From contig JAIYAR010000013.1 in assembly GCA_027488985.1 (NCBI GenBank), positions 310,001 to 374,000 on the forward strand: a stretch of 64,000 nucleotides of DNA, read 5' to 3'. Of this stretch, positions 17,233-26,413 are shown piece after piece; position 1 is the first letter of the stretch, and each line of letters opens with the position of its first letter. This DNA is from Comamonadaceae bacterium. GTDB lineage: Bacteria > Pseudomonadota > Gammaproteobacteria > Burkholderiales > Burkholderiaceae_C. The translations under genes and the position numbers were made by a program. The notes under the pieces are model-generated. The model was not told the origin of the DNA, did not search any database, and saw only the letters and a program-made list of their open reading frames with translations.

Positions 17233-17970
17233 ATGTTCACCGAAGTGCCTGGCCTGAACCCCGAGGCGCGAGCGGCCGAGAGTGCACTGTTCGCACTGGC
17301 TGACAACGGCAAGGCTGGCACGGCAGCACGGTACTTTCAAAGTGGCCCGGGCCAGTATGGCGAAGGTGACCAGTTCCTGGGCGTGCGCGTACCTCTCGTC
17401 CGCGAAACCGCACGGCAGTTCAACACTCTCACTCTTGATGATTGCGCCGCTCTGCTGCAGTCACCGTACAACGAGCTACGTTTGCTGACGCTGGACGTGA
17501 TGGTGCGGCGCTTCACCAAAGGAAAGGCCGATGTGCAGACCGCGGTGTATGAATGCTTCTTGCAGCACCGCGACCGCGTCAACAACTGGAACCTGGTGGA
17601 CAGCTCGGCGCCCTGCATCAGCGGCCCCTATTGGCTCAAGCGGGACCGCAGCGTACTTTGGCAACTTGCGCAATCACCCGTGCTGTGGGATAGGCGCATT
17701 GCGGTGCTCAGCACCTTTGCCTTCATCCGTGCGGGAGACTTCGACGACGCGCTCACGCTGTATGCCCAATTGCTGACTGACCCGCACGACCTGATGCACA
17801 AAGCATGCGGCTGGATGCTGCGTGAACTGGGCAAGCGCGACGAGGTACGCCTGCTGGCGTTTCTGCAAACCCACTACGCCGCACTGCCCCGCACCACGCT
17901 GCGGTACGCCATTGAGAAGTTCAATGCCACAACCCGCCAGGCCCTGCTGCAGGGTAGATTCAGCCACTGA
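17233..17970 (+). CDS. AlkD-like DNA alkylation repair protein
   Basis: A 245-residue all-helical HEAT-like repeat protein of the DNA alkylation repair (AlkD) family. Family landmarks include the LGVRVPLVRETARQF segment near residue 50, NELRLLTLDVM, NNWNLVDSSAP, WLKRDRSVLWQLAQSP and WDRRIAVLSTFAFIR. The Trp/Asp residues of the NNWNLVD and WDRR segments correspond to the region that contacts the alkylated base in AlkD. Predicted to remove positively charged alkyl lesions such as 3-methyladenine. Its ATG directly follows the mutL stop, so the two repair genes form one operon. Confidence 0.88.
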   Translation: MFTEVPGLNPEARAAESALFALADNGKAGTAARYFQSGPGQYGEGDQFLGVRVPLVRETARQFNTLTLDDCAALLQSPYNELRLLTLDVMVRRFTKGKADVQTAVYECFLQHRDRVNNWNLVDSSAPCISGPYWLKRDRSVLWQLAQSPVLWDRRIAVLSTFAFIRAGDFDDALTLYAQLLTDPHDLMHKACGWMLRELGKRDEVRLLAFLQTHYAALPRTTLRYAIEKFNATTRQALLQGRFSH

Positions 17971-17975
17971 TACTT

Positions 17976-18034
17976 GAGTCAAATGGGCCTCTAGCCCAAA
18001 AGCTGCCTGCGCGAGTAGCTCCTTAAACCATAGC
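17976..18034 (-). repeat. Interspersed repeat, copy H (3' end of trhP and beyond)
   Basis: Minus-strand blocks: GCTATGGTTTAAGGAGCTAC, TCGCGCAGGCAGC, then GGGCTAGAGGCC and CATTTGACTCAA. The first twelve bases give the last three codons and TAA stop of trhP (GCT ATG GTT TAA), in the same frame used by the other forward copies. The remainder lies in the gap to the convergent AlkD-like gene. Confidence 0.75.
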
Positions 18035-19426
18035 AGCCGGCTGATCGGATTCAGCCAAGGTTTCGGTCTGCACGTAGCGCGCCACAAACGCACCCACCGC
18101 GGACTGCGGCAGATCTACCCACACGGTGTGTCCGCTGCCGGGCGCCACGTCCATCGCGGTGCCTTCTGCATTCTCCATCCGGGTCAGCGTAGCATCGACA
18201 TTGCCAGCGGGGTGGATGATTTCCAGCCGGTCACCCACTGCAAATTTGTTGCGCACATTCACCTGCGCAAGCCCACGCTTCGTATCAAAAGCCAGCACAT
18301 AGCCCACGTACAGACTGCGCCCGCTCTCGGAGTAGCCGCGCAGGTAGTTCTGGGTGGCATCAGGCGTGTGACGTTGAAAGAAACCGCTGGTGTAACCCCG
18401 GTTGGCCAGGCCTTCGAGCTGGCCCAGCAGCTCAGGGTTGAGCGCGCGGCCGGCGACCGCGTCGTCAATCGCCGCGCGGTAGGCCTGCGCGGTGCGCGCC
18501 ACGTAATAAGGGCTCTTGGTCCGGCCTTCAATCTTGAGTGAGTCCACCCCGATTTCCACCAGGCGCTGCACGTGCTCGATGGCGCGCAGGTCTTTGGAGT
18601 TCATCACGTAGGTACCGTGCTCGTCTTCCTCGATGGGCATGTACTGACCCGGACGTTGGCTTTCTTCGAGCAGGTAAGAAATGCTTTGATGCGCCTCCGC
18701 CGGCACGCTGTTGCCCTGAGACCAAGCATGACTGCTTTGGGGCGGACTGAGCACATCGCCACTGGCGTCGACCTCTGCGGTATGGGTCTTGTAGTCCCAG
18801 CGGCAGGAATTGGTGCAGCTGCCCTGGTTGGCATCGCGGTGGTTGAAATAGCCTGACAGCAGGCAGCGGCCCGAGTAGGCAATGCACAAGGCGCCGTGCA
18901 CAAACACCTCCAGCTCGGTATCCGGGCAGTCCTGCCGGATCTGCGCCACCTGGTCCAGCGACAACTCGCGCGACAAGATCACGCGGCGGATACCCACCTT
19001 GCTCCAAAACTTCACCGCCGCAGCATTCACCGTGTTGGCCTGCACCGAGAGGTGAATCTCCATATCGGGCCACGCCTCGCGTGCCAGCATGATGAGGCCG
19101 GGGTCCGACATGATCATCGCGTCGGGCTTCAGGGCTATCACCGGCTGCATGTTCTTCACATAGCTCTGGGTCTTGTTGCCATGCGGGAAGATGTTGGACA
19201 CCAAGTAAAACTTCTTGCCCTGCGCGTGCGTGTGCTCAATGCCGGCGCGCAGCACATCCAAGCTGCCGAAATCGTTGTTGCGCACGCGCAAGGAATAACG
19301 GGGTTGCCCCGCGTAAACCGCTGTGGCTCCAAATGCCAGCGCGGTTTGCAGCATGGCGAGCGAGCCCGCAGGGGCCAGCAATTCAGGGGTGCGATGATGG
19401 GGGGAAGCAGGTGCAGCAGGCGTCAT
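18023..19426 (-). CDS. trhP: U32 family tRNA hydroxylation protein TrhP (YegQ)
   Basis: A 467-residue U32 peptidase-family protein close in length to E. coli YegQ (453). That protein, TrhP, takes part in prephenate-dependent 5-hydroxylation of uridine 34 in tRNA. Motifs: ELLAPAGSLAMLQTALAFGA at the N-terminus, VFVHGALCIAYSGRCLLSGYF, NQGSCTNSCRWDY (cysteines suited to an iron-sulfur cluster) and DSLKIEGRTKSPYYVA. The last codons and stop lie within repeat copy H. It is divergent from the DMT transporter. The name is by family similarity. Confidence 0.88.
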   Translation of the reverse strand: MTPAAPASPHHRTPELLAPAGSLAMLQTALAFGATAVYAGQPRYSLRVRNNDFGSLDVLRAGIEHTHAQGKKFYLVSNIFPHGNKTQSYVKNMQPVIALKPDAMIMSDPGLIMLAREAWPDMEIHLSVQANTVNAAAVKFWSKVGIRRVILSRELSLDQVAQIRQDCPDTELEVFVHGALCIAYSGRCLLSGYFNHRDANQGSCTNSCRWDYKTHTAEVDASGDVLSPPQSSHAWSQGNSVPAEAHQSISYLLEESQRPGQYMPIEEDEHGTYVMNSKDLRAIEHVQRLVEIGVDSLKIEGRTKSPYYVARTAQAYRAAIDDAVAGRALNPELLGQLEGLANRGYTSGFFQRHTPDATQNYLRGYSESGRSLYVGYVLAFDTKRGLAQVNVRNKFAVGDRLEIIHPAGNVDATLTRMENAEGTAMDVAPGSGHTVWVDLPQSAVGAFVARYVQTETLAESDQPAAMV

Positions 19427-19507
19427 GCGGAAATTATCTCGGCGCTAGGCGAGATGTCGCGTGCAGCGCATTTGACGCACATCAATAGACTCACAATCCT
19501 TGCACCC

Positions 19508-20401
19508 ATGCGAGCCACCTATTTCATTCAACTTGTCGGACTCTCCGCTTTGTGGGGCGCGTCCTTTTTGTTCATCCGCATTGCCAGTCCGGTGTTCGGG
19601 CCCAACGTGCTGGCCTGTTTGAGGGTGACCCTGGCCACCCTGACGTTGGCACTGTTAATGCGTGTCTTGGGCCAGCGCTGGGCATGGCGCCAGTGGCGCA
19701 CCTTGGCAGTGATTGGCGCACTGTCTGTTGCCATGCCGTTTTTGTTGTTCGCATGGGCCGGACTGCAGTTACCCGCTGGCTACAGCGCTCTGCTCAACTC
19801 GACCGCCGTAATCTTCGGCATGTTTGCATCGGCCCGCATGGGTGAAGACACCATCACCTTCAAAAAGCTGCTGGGCTGTGCGTGCGGATTTGCCGGGGTG
19901 GCACTCATCGTGAGCCTCGGGCCGGTAGAGCCCTCTTTCAAAGTGGTGCTGGCGGTCTTGGCCTGCATTGCCGCCTCGGCGTGTTACGGATTGTCTGCCC
20001 CCATCACCAAGCGGGCAGTAGGCGAGTTGCAACCGGTGCAAATTGCGGCCGGCATTCACGCCTTGTCGCTATTAATGGTGTTGCCGGGGGCCGCTTACGG
20101 CCTGCCCTCGGCCCGATTCAGCTGGACGGCACTGGCGGCCGTGGCAGCCATGGGCATCGTGACCTCGGGCCTGGCCTACTGGGCTCATTTGCGCATCCTG
20201 CGGCATGTGACACCCGTCGCTGCCATGAGTCCGATTTTTATGGTGCCTGTATTCGGGGTGTTGTGGGGGCACGTGTTTCTGGGTGAGCAACTGGGTCATG
20301 GCCTGGTGCTGGGTGGAAGCCTGGTGCTGCTGGCCAGCGCGTTGATTACCGGCTTCAACCCCTTGCAGCGCTGGTGGGACCTCATAGACGCCAAGCCCTG
20401 A
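19508..20401 (+). CDS. EamA/DMT family inner-membrane transporter
   Basis: A 297-residue protein with ten predicted membrane segments in two EamA repeats (about 5-135 and 150-285), the drug/metabolite transporter fold. The start of each repeat is typical: [20 protein letters not shown] and [20 protein letters not shown]. The end of the second repeat carries [15 protein letters not shown] and HVFLGE. Such carriers export amino acids, metabolites or quaternary compounds; the substrate is unknown. ATG 19508 gives standard length; the open frame continues upstream only through antisense sequence of trhP. Divergent from trhP; glpQ follows 71 bp downstream. Confidence 0.9.
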   Translation: MRATYFIQLVGLSALWGASFLFIRIASPVFGPNVLACLRVTLATLTLALLMRVLGQRWAWRQWRTLAVIGALSVAMPFLLFAWAGLQLPAGYSALLNSTAVIFGMFASARMGEDTITFKKLLGCACGFAGVALIVSLGPVEPSFKVVLAVLACIAASACYGLSAPITKRAVGELQPVQIAAGIHALSLLMVLPGAAYGLPSARFSWTALAAVAAMGIVTSGLAYWAHLRILRHVTPVAAMSPIFMVPVFGVLWGHVFLGEQLGHGLVLGGSLVLLASALITGFNPLQRWWDLIDAKP

Positions 20402-20472
20402 TCCGTGTCACGCAACAGTCATTCGGTCACACCATGATCCCGCGTTGGTATTTTTCACAACTAGGGACTTAC

Positions 20473-21648
20473 ATGAAAACCATCCGTTTTGCATCGACTG
20501 CCGTGGCTGTTTCGATCGCAACCTTGCTCGCCGCCTGTGCCACCACTGGCATGCAAAGCTCAGGCTACCCAACACTGAATGGTGCCAAGCCTTTGGTCAT
20601 CGGCCATCGCGGCGCGAGCGGCTACTTGCCCGAGCACACCTTGGCCGCCTACAAAAAGGCCGTCGAAATGGGTGCCGACTTCATCGAACCCGATTTGGTG
20701 GTCACAAAAGACGGTGAACTGATCGCCCGCCACGAACCCAACATCACCGCCACCACCGATGTGTCGGCCCGCCCAGAGTTCGCCAGCCGCAAGACCACAC
20801 GCAAGGTGGACGGCGTGAATGAAACCGGCTGGTTTGCCACCGACTTCACCCTGGCCGAGCTGCGCACCCTGCGCGCCAAGCAGCCCAACGCTGCGCGCGA
20901 CAAGTCCTTTGACGGCCAATTCCAGATCCCGACCTTCCGAGAAATTCTGGACCTCGCCAAGTCAGAGTCCGCCCGCACTGGCCGAACCATCGGGGTGTAC
21001 CCCGAAACCAAGCACCCCACTTACCACGTGGATGCCGGCCTGCCCATCGAGCCACGCTTGCTGGCCCTGCTGGCCGAGTACGGTTACACCAAGAAGGACT
21101 CCCCGGTCATCATCCAATCGTTTGAAGTCTCCAACCTCAAAGCCCTGCGCAAGCTCACCCAGGTCCGCCTGGTGCAGTTGGTGGACGCGGACGATGTGGA
21201 CTCCAAAGGCAACGTGACCCTAGTCGCTCCTTTCGACAAGCCGTATGACTTTGCCGTGGCCAAAGACAGTCGCACCTTCCCCGACCTGCTGACCCCCAAG
21301 GGCTTGGCGGAGGTCAAAACCTATGCTGACGGCATCGGCCCCTGGAAGCCCTACCTGGCCAGCGCCGCCCACGTGTTGGGAGCTGACGGCAAGCCGCGTG
21401 ACCTGAACGGCGATGGCAAGATCACCGACAACGACCGCGTGGCCCTGCCCCCGACCGACGTGGTGAAAAACGCCCACGCCGCCGGCTTGTTTGTGCACGC
21501 CTACACCTTCCGCAGCGAAGCCCCCGGCCTGCTGTCTGACTACAAGGGCGACCCCAAAGCCGAGTACAAGCGCTTCTACGCCTTGGGTGTGGATGGCTTG
21601 TTCAGCGACTTCCCTGACACTGCAGTGACAGCACGCGACAGCAAGTAA
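20473..21648 (+). CDS. glpQ: Glycerophosphodiester phosphodiesterase, lipoprotein-type
   Basis: A 391-residue GlpQ-family enzyme that hydrolyses glycerophosphodiesters to glycerol-3-phosphate and an alcohol. The signal peptide ends in a lipobox-like LLAAC, so it is probably a lipoprotein facing the periplasm. Catalytic features: IGHRGASG with catalytic His, [18 protein letters not shown] with the metal-binding Glu/Asp and second His. Residues 310-321 read [12 protein letters not shown], a typical EF-hand/dockerin calcium loop. ATG 20473 begins the signal peptide. An intrinsic terminator follows the stop. Predicted function is strong; calcium binding by the loop is inference. Confidence 0.92.
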   Translation: MKTIRFASTAVAVSIATLLAACATTGMQSSGYPTLNGAKPLVIGHRGASGYLPEHTLAAYKKAVEMGADFIEPDLVVTKDGELIARHEPNITATTDVSARPEFASRKTTRKVDGVNETGWFATDFTLAELRTLRAKQPNAARDKSFDGQFQIPTFREILDLAKSESARTGRTIGVYPETKHPTYHVDAGLPIEPRLLALLAEYGYTKKDSPVIIQSFEVSNLKALRKLTQVRLVQLVDADDVDSKGNVTLVAPFDKPYDFAVAKDSRTFPDLLTPKGLAEVKTYADGIGPWKPYLASAAHVLGADGKPRDLNGDGKITDNDRVALPPTDVVKNAHAAGLFVHAYTFRSEAPGLLSDYKGDPKAEYKRFYALGVDGLFSDFPDTAVTARDSK

Positions 21649-21662
21649 ACAAGCAGTCGCCT

Positions 21663-21697
21663 GCGAAAAAAACAGCGCTCCGGCGCTGTTTTTTTTG
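21663..21697 (+). terminator. Intrinsic terminator after glpQ
   Basis: AACAGCGC (21671-21678), loop TCCG, GCGCTGTT (21683-21690), then six more Ts to 21696. The left arm is preceded by an A run, so it can also act on the minus strand. It lies 22 bp after the glpQ stop. Confidence 0.9.
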
Positions 21698-21716
21698 CTT
21701 CTGTCGGGTCGATTTT

Positions 21717-21756
21717 TCGCTTTGCAGGGCTACTACCCTGCGCACCCGCAAAGCGA
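21717..21756 (+). promoter_or_regulatory. Structured leader before the MATE gene
   Basis: A perfect 9-bp outer stem, TCGCTTTGC (21717-21725) with GCAAAGCGA (21748-21756), encloses an inner GCAGGG-CTACTA-CCCTGC hairpin (21724-21741). The element ends 26 bp before the MATE start codon. No U-run follows, so it is not a simple terminator. It may control translation, or be a palindromic element; no known riboswitch class is recognised. Confidence 0.45.
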
Positions 21757-21782
21757 CATGTGCGCCGTAAAATGGCCCGCAC

Positions 21783-23207
21783 ATGACCGCTCCCGCTGCC
21801 AGCCAACTCCCGCCTCACGCAGGCCCTGCACGTCCTACTACCCGCACCGAATTGTTTGCTCTTTGGCAGCTCGCTTGGCCCATCCTGATCGGTCAACTGG
21901 CCAACGTGGGCATGTCGGTGGTAGACGTGGCCATGGCCGGCCATGCGTCTGCACATGACCTGGCAGGAATTTCCTTGGGGGTTTCGATCTGGAACATTGT
22001 CATCATCACGCTCATGGGCTTGATGATGTCTGTAGCCCCCATGGTGGCCCACCATGTGGGCGCACAGGAGTTTGCCAAGGTGCCGCACCTGGTACGTCAA
22101 GGCATGTGGAAGGCCTTGGGAGTGGGCACCGTGGCGCTGGTGCTTACACAACTGTCGGCCCTGGTGTTTGACTACATGGACATCGAACCGCATGTGCACG
22201 AAGTAGCCACCGGTTTTGTGCAGATCATCAGCTTCGCGCTGCCGGCGTTTGCCTGCTACCGGGTACTTTATGGCTACAGCGCCAGTCTCAACCAGACCAA
22301 GCCCCTGATGGTGATCGCGGTCGCGGCCCTGCTGCTCAACATCGTGGTGAACTGGTTGCTGGTGTTCGGCAACTGGGGCTTTCCACGGATGGGCGGACTG
22401 GGCTGCGCCTGGGCCACCTTGATCTGCGTTTGGTTCAACTTTCTGGGCTTGCTGGTGTGGATGCGCCTGTCCCCCGCCTACCGCAGCACCTGGCCCTTTG
22501 CGCAATGGGAAGGCCCGCACCCTGAGAAGCTTGCCGCGTTATGGAAACTGGGCTTTCCTATCGGCGTGACCTACTTTGCGGAGACCAGCGCATTCGGCCT
22601 GATCGCCCTGCTGATTGCCGGCTTCGGCAGCCGCGAGGTGGCTGCCCACCAGATTGCCCTGAACTTCACCTCCCTGGTGTTCATGGTGCCCCTCAGCCTG
22701 GGCATTGCACTGCTCACCCGCGTAGGACAAAGCCTGGGCGCAGGCGATGCGGTGGCCGCCAAATTCAGGGCTTGGGTCGGCGTAAAGGCGGGCTTGGGTT
22801 TCGGGCTGCTGTCGGCCGTGGCCATGGCCGCAGGTGCACACCAAATTGCCTGGCTCTACACCAACGATACCCACGTGGCTGCGCTGGCTGCCGAGCTGCT
22901 TTTTCTGGCGGCCGTGTTCCAGATGTCGGACTCCGCGCAGGTCGTCATCAGCAGCGCCATCCGGGGCTACAAGGTCACGCGCAGCCCCATGGTCATTCAC
23001 CTCACCGCGTTTTGGGGCTTTTCGCTGCCCTTGGGCTGCGTACTGGGTCTGGCACCGCAATGGCTGCCCCTGCGGCCGGCCCAAGCCATGGGCGCTGAAG
23101 GCTTCTGGATTGCGCTGGTCGTGGGTTTAACCGTGGCAGCGGTCGGGCTGTTGCTGTTGCTGCGCCGGATCACGCAGGCACATGTGCGCCGGGGAGCTGC
23201 CGCATGA
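21783..23207 (+). CDS. MATE family multidrug/toxin efflux transporter
   Basis: A 474-residue inner-membrane protein with twelve membrane segments in two MatE halves. Family signatures include [19 protein letters not shown] with the conserved aspartate in VVDVAMAGH near residue 45, [16 protein letters not shown], and [10 protein letters not shown] in the second half. Members export cationic drugs and metabolites by sodium or proton antiport, as NorM does. ATG 21783 is used; the preceding leader carries a stable hairpin. The stop overlaps the miaA start (ATGA), so miaA and the ATPase gene behind it are coupled to this gene. Confidence 0.93.
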   Translation: MTAPAASQLPPHAGPARPTTRTELFALWQLAWPILIGQLANVGMSVVDVAMAGHASAHDLAGISLGVSIWNIVIITLMGLMMSVAPMVAHHVGAQEFAKVPHLVRQGMWKALGVGTVALVLTQLSALVFDYMDIEPHVHEVATGFVQIISFALPAFACYRVLYGYSASLNQTKPLMVIAVAALLLNIVVNWLLVFGNWGFPRMGGLGCAWATLICVWFNFLGLLVWMRLSPAYRSTWPFAQWEGPHPEKLAALWKLGFPIGVTYFAETSAFGLIALLIAGFGSREVAAHQIALNFTSLVFMVPLSLGIALLTRVGQSLGAGDAVAAKFRAWVGVKAGLGFGLLSAVAMAAGAHQIAWLYTNDTHVAALAAELLFLAAVFQMSDSAQVVISSAIRGYKVTRSPMVIHLTAFWGFSLPLGCVLGLAPQWLPLRPAQAMGAEGFWIALVVGLTVAAVGLLLLLRRITQAHVRRGAAA

Positions 23208-24178
23208 GTGCAGCCCTACCGTTTTACCTGTGCCTGGCTGGCCCGACTGCGGCGGGCAAAACGGCAGCGGCTTTGGCCATTGCCGCGGAGCACGACGCTG
23301 AAATCATCAGCGTGGATTCAGCGCTGGTATACCGCGGCATGGACATCGGTACCGCCAAACCCGAAGCCCATGAGTTGGCAGCCGTGCCCCACCACCTCAT
23401 TAACATCCGCGACCCGCTGGAAGCCTACAGTGCAGCCGAGTTCGTCAAAGATGCCAAAGCGCTGATCACAGCCATCCACGCCCGCGGCAAATTGCCCCTG
23501 TTGGTGGGCGGCACCATGCTGTATTTCAAAGCCCTGTTTGACGGTTTGGACGACATGCCTGCTGCCAGCCCTGACGTCCGTGCCGCGCTGGAAGCTGAAG
23601 CCGCAGCAATCGGCTGGCCTGCCATGCACGCGCAACTAACTGCAGTGGACCCGGTGACCGCAGCCCGCCTGGCGCCGGCTGACAGCCAGCGCATCCAGCG
23701 CGCTTTGGAGGTGTACCGCGTATCCGGCAGACCGCTGTCGTACTTTCATGCGCAGCAGGACGCTATCAAAAAAGAAGCTGCTCGCGTAGAGAATACGGGC
23801 GCCAGCGCCCTATTCTCCTTGGAACCGCAAGATCGCGCCTGGCTGCATGGCCGCATTGCCCAGCGGTTTGACCTGATGCTGCAAGGCGGCTTTCTGGACG
23901 AGGTAAAAACGCTTATGGCCCGCGGCGACCTGTACCCTGACCTGCCCAGCATGCGTTGTGTGGGCTACCGACAGGCTTGGGAAGCACTGGCCGGCACCTC
24001 ACCCATGGCGGAGTTGCGCGACAAAGGCATCTTCGCCACCCGCCAACTCGCCAAACGCCAGATCACCTGGTTGCGCTCTATGCCGCAGCGCCACCTGATT
24101 GCAGCAGACCAGCCGGAAGCCCAGAGTGCTCTGCTGGAGGCTGTGCGCAGCACGCTAAACCACCGGACCGCACCATGA
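23204..24178 (+). CDS. miaA: tRNA dimethylallyltransferase MiaA
   Basis: A 324-residue enzyme that adds dimethylallyl to A37 of tRNAs reading codons starting with U, the first step toward ms2i6A. Motifs: P-loop [12 protein letters not shown] at residues 10-21, [51 protein letters not shown] and [10 protein letters not shown]. Residues 187-204 ([18 protein letters not shown]) are encoded by repeat copy D, between the RPLS segment and the conserved DRAWLHGRI helix, so this loop is probably longer than in relatives. It overlaps both neighbours by 4 bp. Confidence 0.95.
   Translation: MSAALPFYLCLAGPTAAGKTAAALAIAAEHDAEIISVDSALVYRGMDIGTAKPEAHELAAVPHHLINIRDPLEAYSAAEFVKDAKALITAIHARGKLPLLVGGTMLYFKALFDGLDDMPAASPDVRAALEAEAAAIGWPAMHAQLTAVDPVTAARLAPADSQRIQRALEVYRVSGRPLSYFHAQQDAIKKEAARVENTGASALFSLEPQDRAWLHGRIAQRFDLMLQGGFLDEVKTLMARGDLYPDLPSMRCVGYRQAWEALAGTSPMAELRDKGIFATRQLAKRQITWLRSMPQRHLIAADQPEAQSALLEAVRSTLNHRTAP
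23762..23818 (+). repeat. Interspersed repeat, copy D (inside miaA, forward)
   Basis: Blocks GCTATCAAAAAAGAAGCTGC, TCGCGTAGAGAATAC, GGGCGCCAGCGCCC and TATTCTCC follow the repeat order and spacing. It is read in frame as [18 protein letters not shown], the same frame as copies A and B. Confidence 0.8.
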
Positions 24179-24825
24179 CATTGCGCATTTCTGGCCTGAG
24201 CAAGTACTACGGCCCTGCGCCTGTGTTTGCCAATGTCACGCTGGACGTGTCTCCCGGCGAGTTTGTAGCCATCGTGGGCGAGTCGGGTGTGGGCAAGTCC
24301 ACCCTGCTCAATTGCATGGCAGGGCTGGACACCTGGGACAGCGGCACCGTGGAGCTGACCGGTCGGGACCTGGGCACCCTGGCTGACGACGGCCGCGCCC
24401 TGCTGCGCCGCGAAAAAGTGGGCTTTGTGTTTCAGGCCTTTCATGTACTCCCGCACTTGGACGTCGCCCAGAACGTGGCCCTCCCCCTCTTGCTTCTGGG
24501 GCGCAACGACCCGGAACGGGTGAACGCGCTGCTACACGCGGTGGGCTTGGGCGATCTGGGCGCTCGCCTGCCGCAGCAGCTCAGCGGCGGCCAATTGCAG
24601 CGGGTTGCGATCGCACGCGCCCTGGTACACCAACCTGCGCTGATATTGGCCGACGAACCGACCGGCAACCTGGACCCGACCACTGCAGCCAAAGTCATGG
24701 AAGCGTTGGTAGACCAGACCCGCAAGCACGGCAGCGCCTTGGTTGTGGTCACGCACTCGCTGGCGGCCACAGAGCGTGCGGACCGGGTGTTGCACTTGCG
24801 CAGCGATGGCATCACTCCTGCGTGA
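24175..24825 (+). CDS. LolD/MacB-type ABC transporter ATP-binding protein
   Basis: A 216-residue ABC ATPase of the LolD/MacB/FtsE type. Walker A is GESGVGKST (about 36-44), the signature is [15 protein letters not shown], and Walker B is [12 protein letters not shown] with the TGNLD typical of this subfamily. The Q-loop is [17 protein letters not shown] 24175 overlaps the miaA stop (ATGA). Such ATPases work with an FtsX-type permease; the only one in the window begins 4.4 kb downstream at 29250, on the same strand but behind the thiamine operon. That partner assignment is inference. Confidence 0.92.
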   Translation: MTLRISGLSKYYGPAPVFANVTLDVSPGEFVAIVGESGVGKSTLLNCMAGLDTWDSGTVELTGRDLGTLADDGRALLRREKVGFVFQAFHVLPHLDVAQNVALPLLLLGRNDPERVNALLHAVGLGDLGARLPQQLSGGQLQRVAIARALVHQPALILADEPTGNLDPTTAAKVMEALVDQTRKHGSALVVVTHSLAATERADRVLHLRSDGITPA

Positions 24826-24885
24826 CGCTGACAAAAGCAGACCGCTGCGGTAGACTGAACGCAGCCATCGCCATAACCTCCACAC

Positions 24886-25731
24886 GTGCTCAACTTAAAG
24901 CTCCCCACCGGTATCTCCCCGCTGACGCTTTTTGCCTTGTGCCTGTGCGCACCAGGTATCGTTGTGGCGCATTGCAAACGCCCGGTGCAAGTGCCCATGT
25001 CGGCCACCGGCCAGAGCGTGGTCATTGAGGGAGACACCGTACGTGGCATTTACCCGGAGCTGCTGAGCGCTCTGTCTGCCAAGGAAAAATGCCGCTTTGT
25101 GATTTCCCCCGTGCCGCGCGCCCGGCTGGAAAAACTGTTTGAAAGTGGCCAGGCAGACATGATTGTGGCGAGCACCCGCTCCGCCAGACGCGATCAGTTC
25201 GGCGTGTTCATTCCGATGATCCGCAGCCGAGCCACTGCCATCACCCTGGAGGACTCCGCACGCCCCCCCTTCAGAACGACCCAGGAAATTCTGGACAGCA
25301 AAGAGGTGCGTTTGGTGGTGGTGCGCGGCTATGACTATGGCCCGAACTACCACGAGCTGCTCGATGCAATGGCAAAGGAAAACCGGCTTCTGCTCGAGGC
25401 GGAACCCACAGCCGTGGCGCGACTGATGCGCGTGAACCCGCACGACATCACCATCATGGTTCCCACCATCATTTACGGCGCCATGCAGGAGGACAGCCGC
25501 CTGCAGGACGACCGCGACAAGCTCCGTTTTGAGCCTCTGGACAACCTGCCTTGGGGGGAAAGCGGGGTCTACCTCTCCAAGACATCGATGGATCCCGCCA
25601 TGTTCAAGCACCTGCAGGCGGCATTGCAGCGCGCAACGATCAGTGGCGTCGTGTACAAGGGTTTTGCTGGCTACTACCCTCCGCACGTCTTGAAAGACAG
25701 CATCAAGCCACTCGATCGCGCAACGCCCTGA
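24886..25731 (+). CDS. Periplasmic substrate-binding protein, SBP_bac_3-like
   Basis: A 281-residue exported protein with a signal peptide (ISPLTLFALCLCAPGIVVAH, residues about 9-29) and the transporter substrate-binding fold: GIYPELLSALSAKEKCRFVI, LFESGQADMIVASTRSA and the later RLVVVRGYDYG hinge. Similar to orphan proteins annotated near polar amino acid transporters, but no permease is adjacent. The start is GTG 24886 with a weak ribosome-binding site. It could act as a sensor protein rather than in transport. It converges with thiQ, 16 bp apart. Confidence 0.75.
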   Translation: MLNLKLPTGISPLTLFALCLCAPGIVVAHCKRPVQVPMSATGQSVVIEGDTVRGIYPELLSALSAKEKCRFVISPVPRARLEKLFESGQADMIVASTRSARRDQFGVFIPMIRSRATAITLEDSARPPFRTTQEILDSKEVRLVVVRGYDYGPNYHELLDAMAKENRLLLEAEPTAVARLMRVNPHDITIMVPTIIYGAMQEDSRLQDDRDKLRFEPLDNLPWGESGVYLSKTSMDPAMFKHLQAALQRATISGVVYKGFAGYYPPHVLKDSIKPLDRATP

Positions 25732-25747
25732 GGGGCCGAACCACCAG

Positions 25748-26413
25748 TTACCACTGCTGCTGCAGTGTGCCTTCTACCAGCCGGTAACCCCGCGCTGCCA
25801 CGGCACGCGCCTCGGACTCATCATGCGTCACCCACAAGGTTGCCATGCGGTGTTCGGCAATATGGGACTTGAACTCATCCCGCAGTTGCAGACGCAGGTC
25901 AGCATCCAGAGCCGAAAAAGGCTCATCCAGCAACAAGGCGCGCGGGCGGGTAATCAGCGCACGGGCCAGCGCAACCCGCTGCTGCTCCCCCCCTGAGAGT
26001 TGCCAGACTCTGGACTGCGCGTAAGCGGACAAGCCGAAGCGCGCGAGCATGGTCAGCGCTTGTTCGCGTGCTGCAGACTTGGAGAGGCGCTGCTCCACCA
26101 GCCCGAAAGCCACGTTGTCCTGCACGTTGAGGTGGGGGAACAGGGCAAAGTCCTGAAACATGAGCGCAAAGCCACGTCGCTCCGGCGGCAGGGCCGAAAT
26201 GTCTACGCCCTCCATGCGTACGATGCCGGCATCTGCCTGCTCTAGCCCGGCAGCAATGCGCAGCAAGGTGCTTTTGCCGCTACCACTGGGGCCCAGCAAG
26301 GCCACGGTTTCGCCGGCCTCTACCGACAGGGTGGCACCCCGGAGCAAGGCTCTGGGTGTACCGCGCGGTGGCACCCATTGTTTGGAAACGTTCAGCAACT
26401 CAAGCACGTACAT
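25748..26413 (-). CDS. thiQ: Thiamine ABC transporter ATP-binding protein ThiQ
   Basis: A 221-residue ABC ATPase: Walker A GPSGSGKST, Q-loop MFQDFALFPHLNV, signature LSGGEQQRVALARAL, Walker B LLLDEPFSALD and WVTHDESEARAVA. It is the last gene of thiB-thiP-thiQ and overlaps thiP by 14 bp. The complex imports thiamine (and probably its phosphates), and the operon lies behind a TPP riboswitch, which supports the assignment over other iron- or spermidine-type ATPases of the same subfamily. Confidence 0.9.
   Translation of the reverse strand: MYVLELLNVSKQWVPPRGTPRALLRGATLSVEAGETVALLGPSGSGKSTLLRIAAGLEQADAGIVRMEGVDISALPPERRGFALMFQDFALFPHLNVQDNVAFGLVEQRLSKSAAREQALTMLARFGLSAYAQSRVWQLSGGEQQRVALARALITRPRALLLDEPFSALDADLRLQLRDEFKSHIAEHRMATLWVTHDESEARAVAARGYRLVEGTLQQQW

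Noticed and set aside
18896-19507. Long N-terminal extension of the DMT transporter frame
   Set aside because: It is antisense to trhP and His/Arg-rich, with no family match; ATG 19508 gives the normal protein.
21726-21745. GGCTACTACCCT-x-CGCAC shared by 21729 and the end of the gene at 25667
   Set aside because: Only about 18 bp alike, no extension on either side and unrelated contexts; most likely chance.
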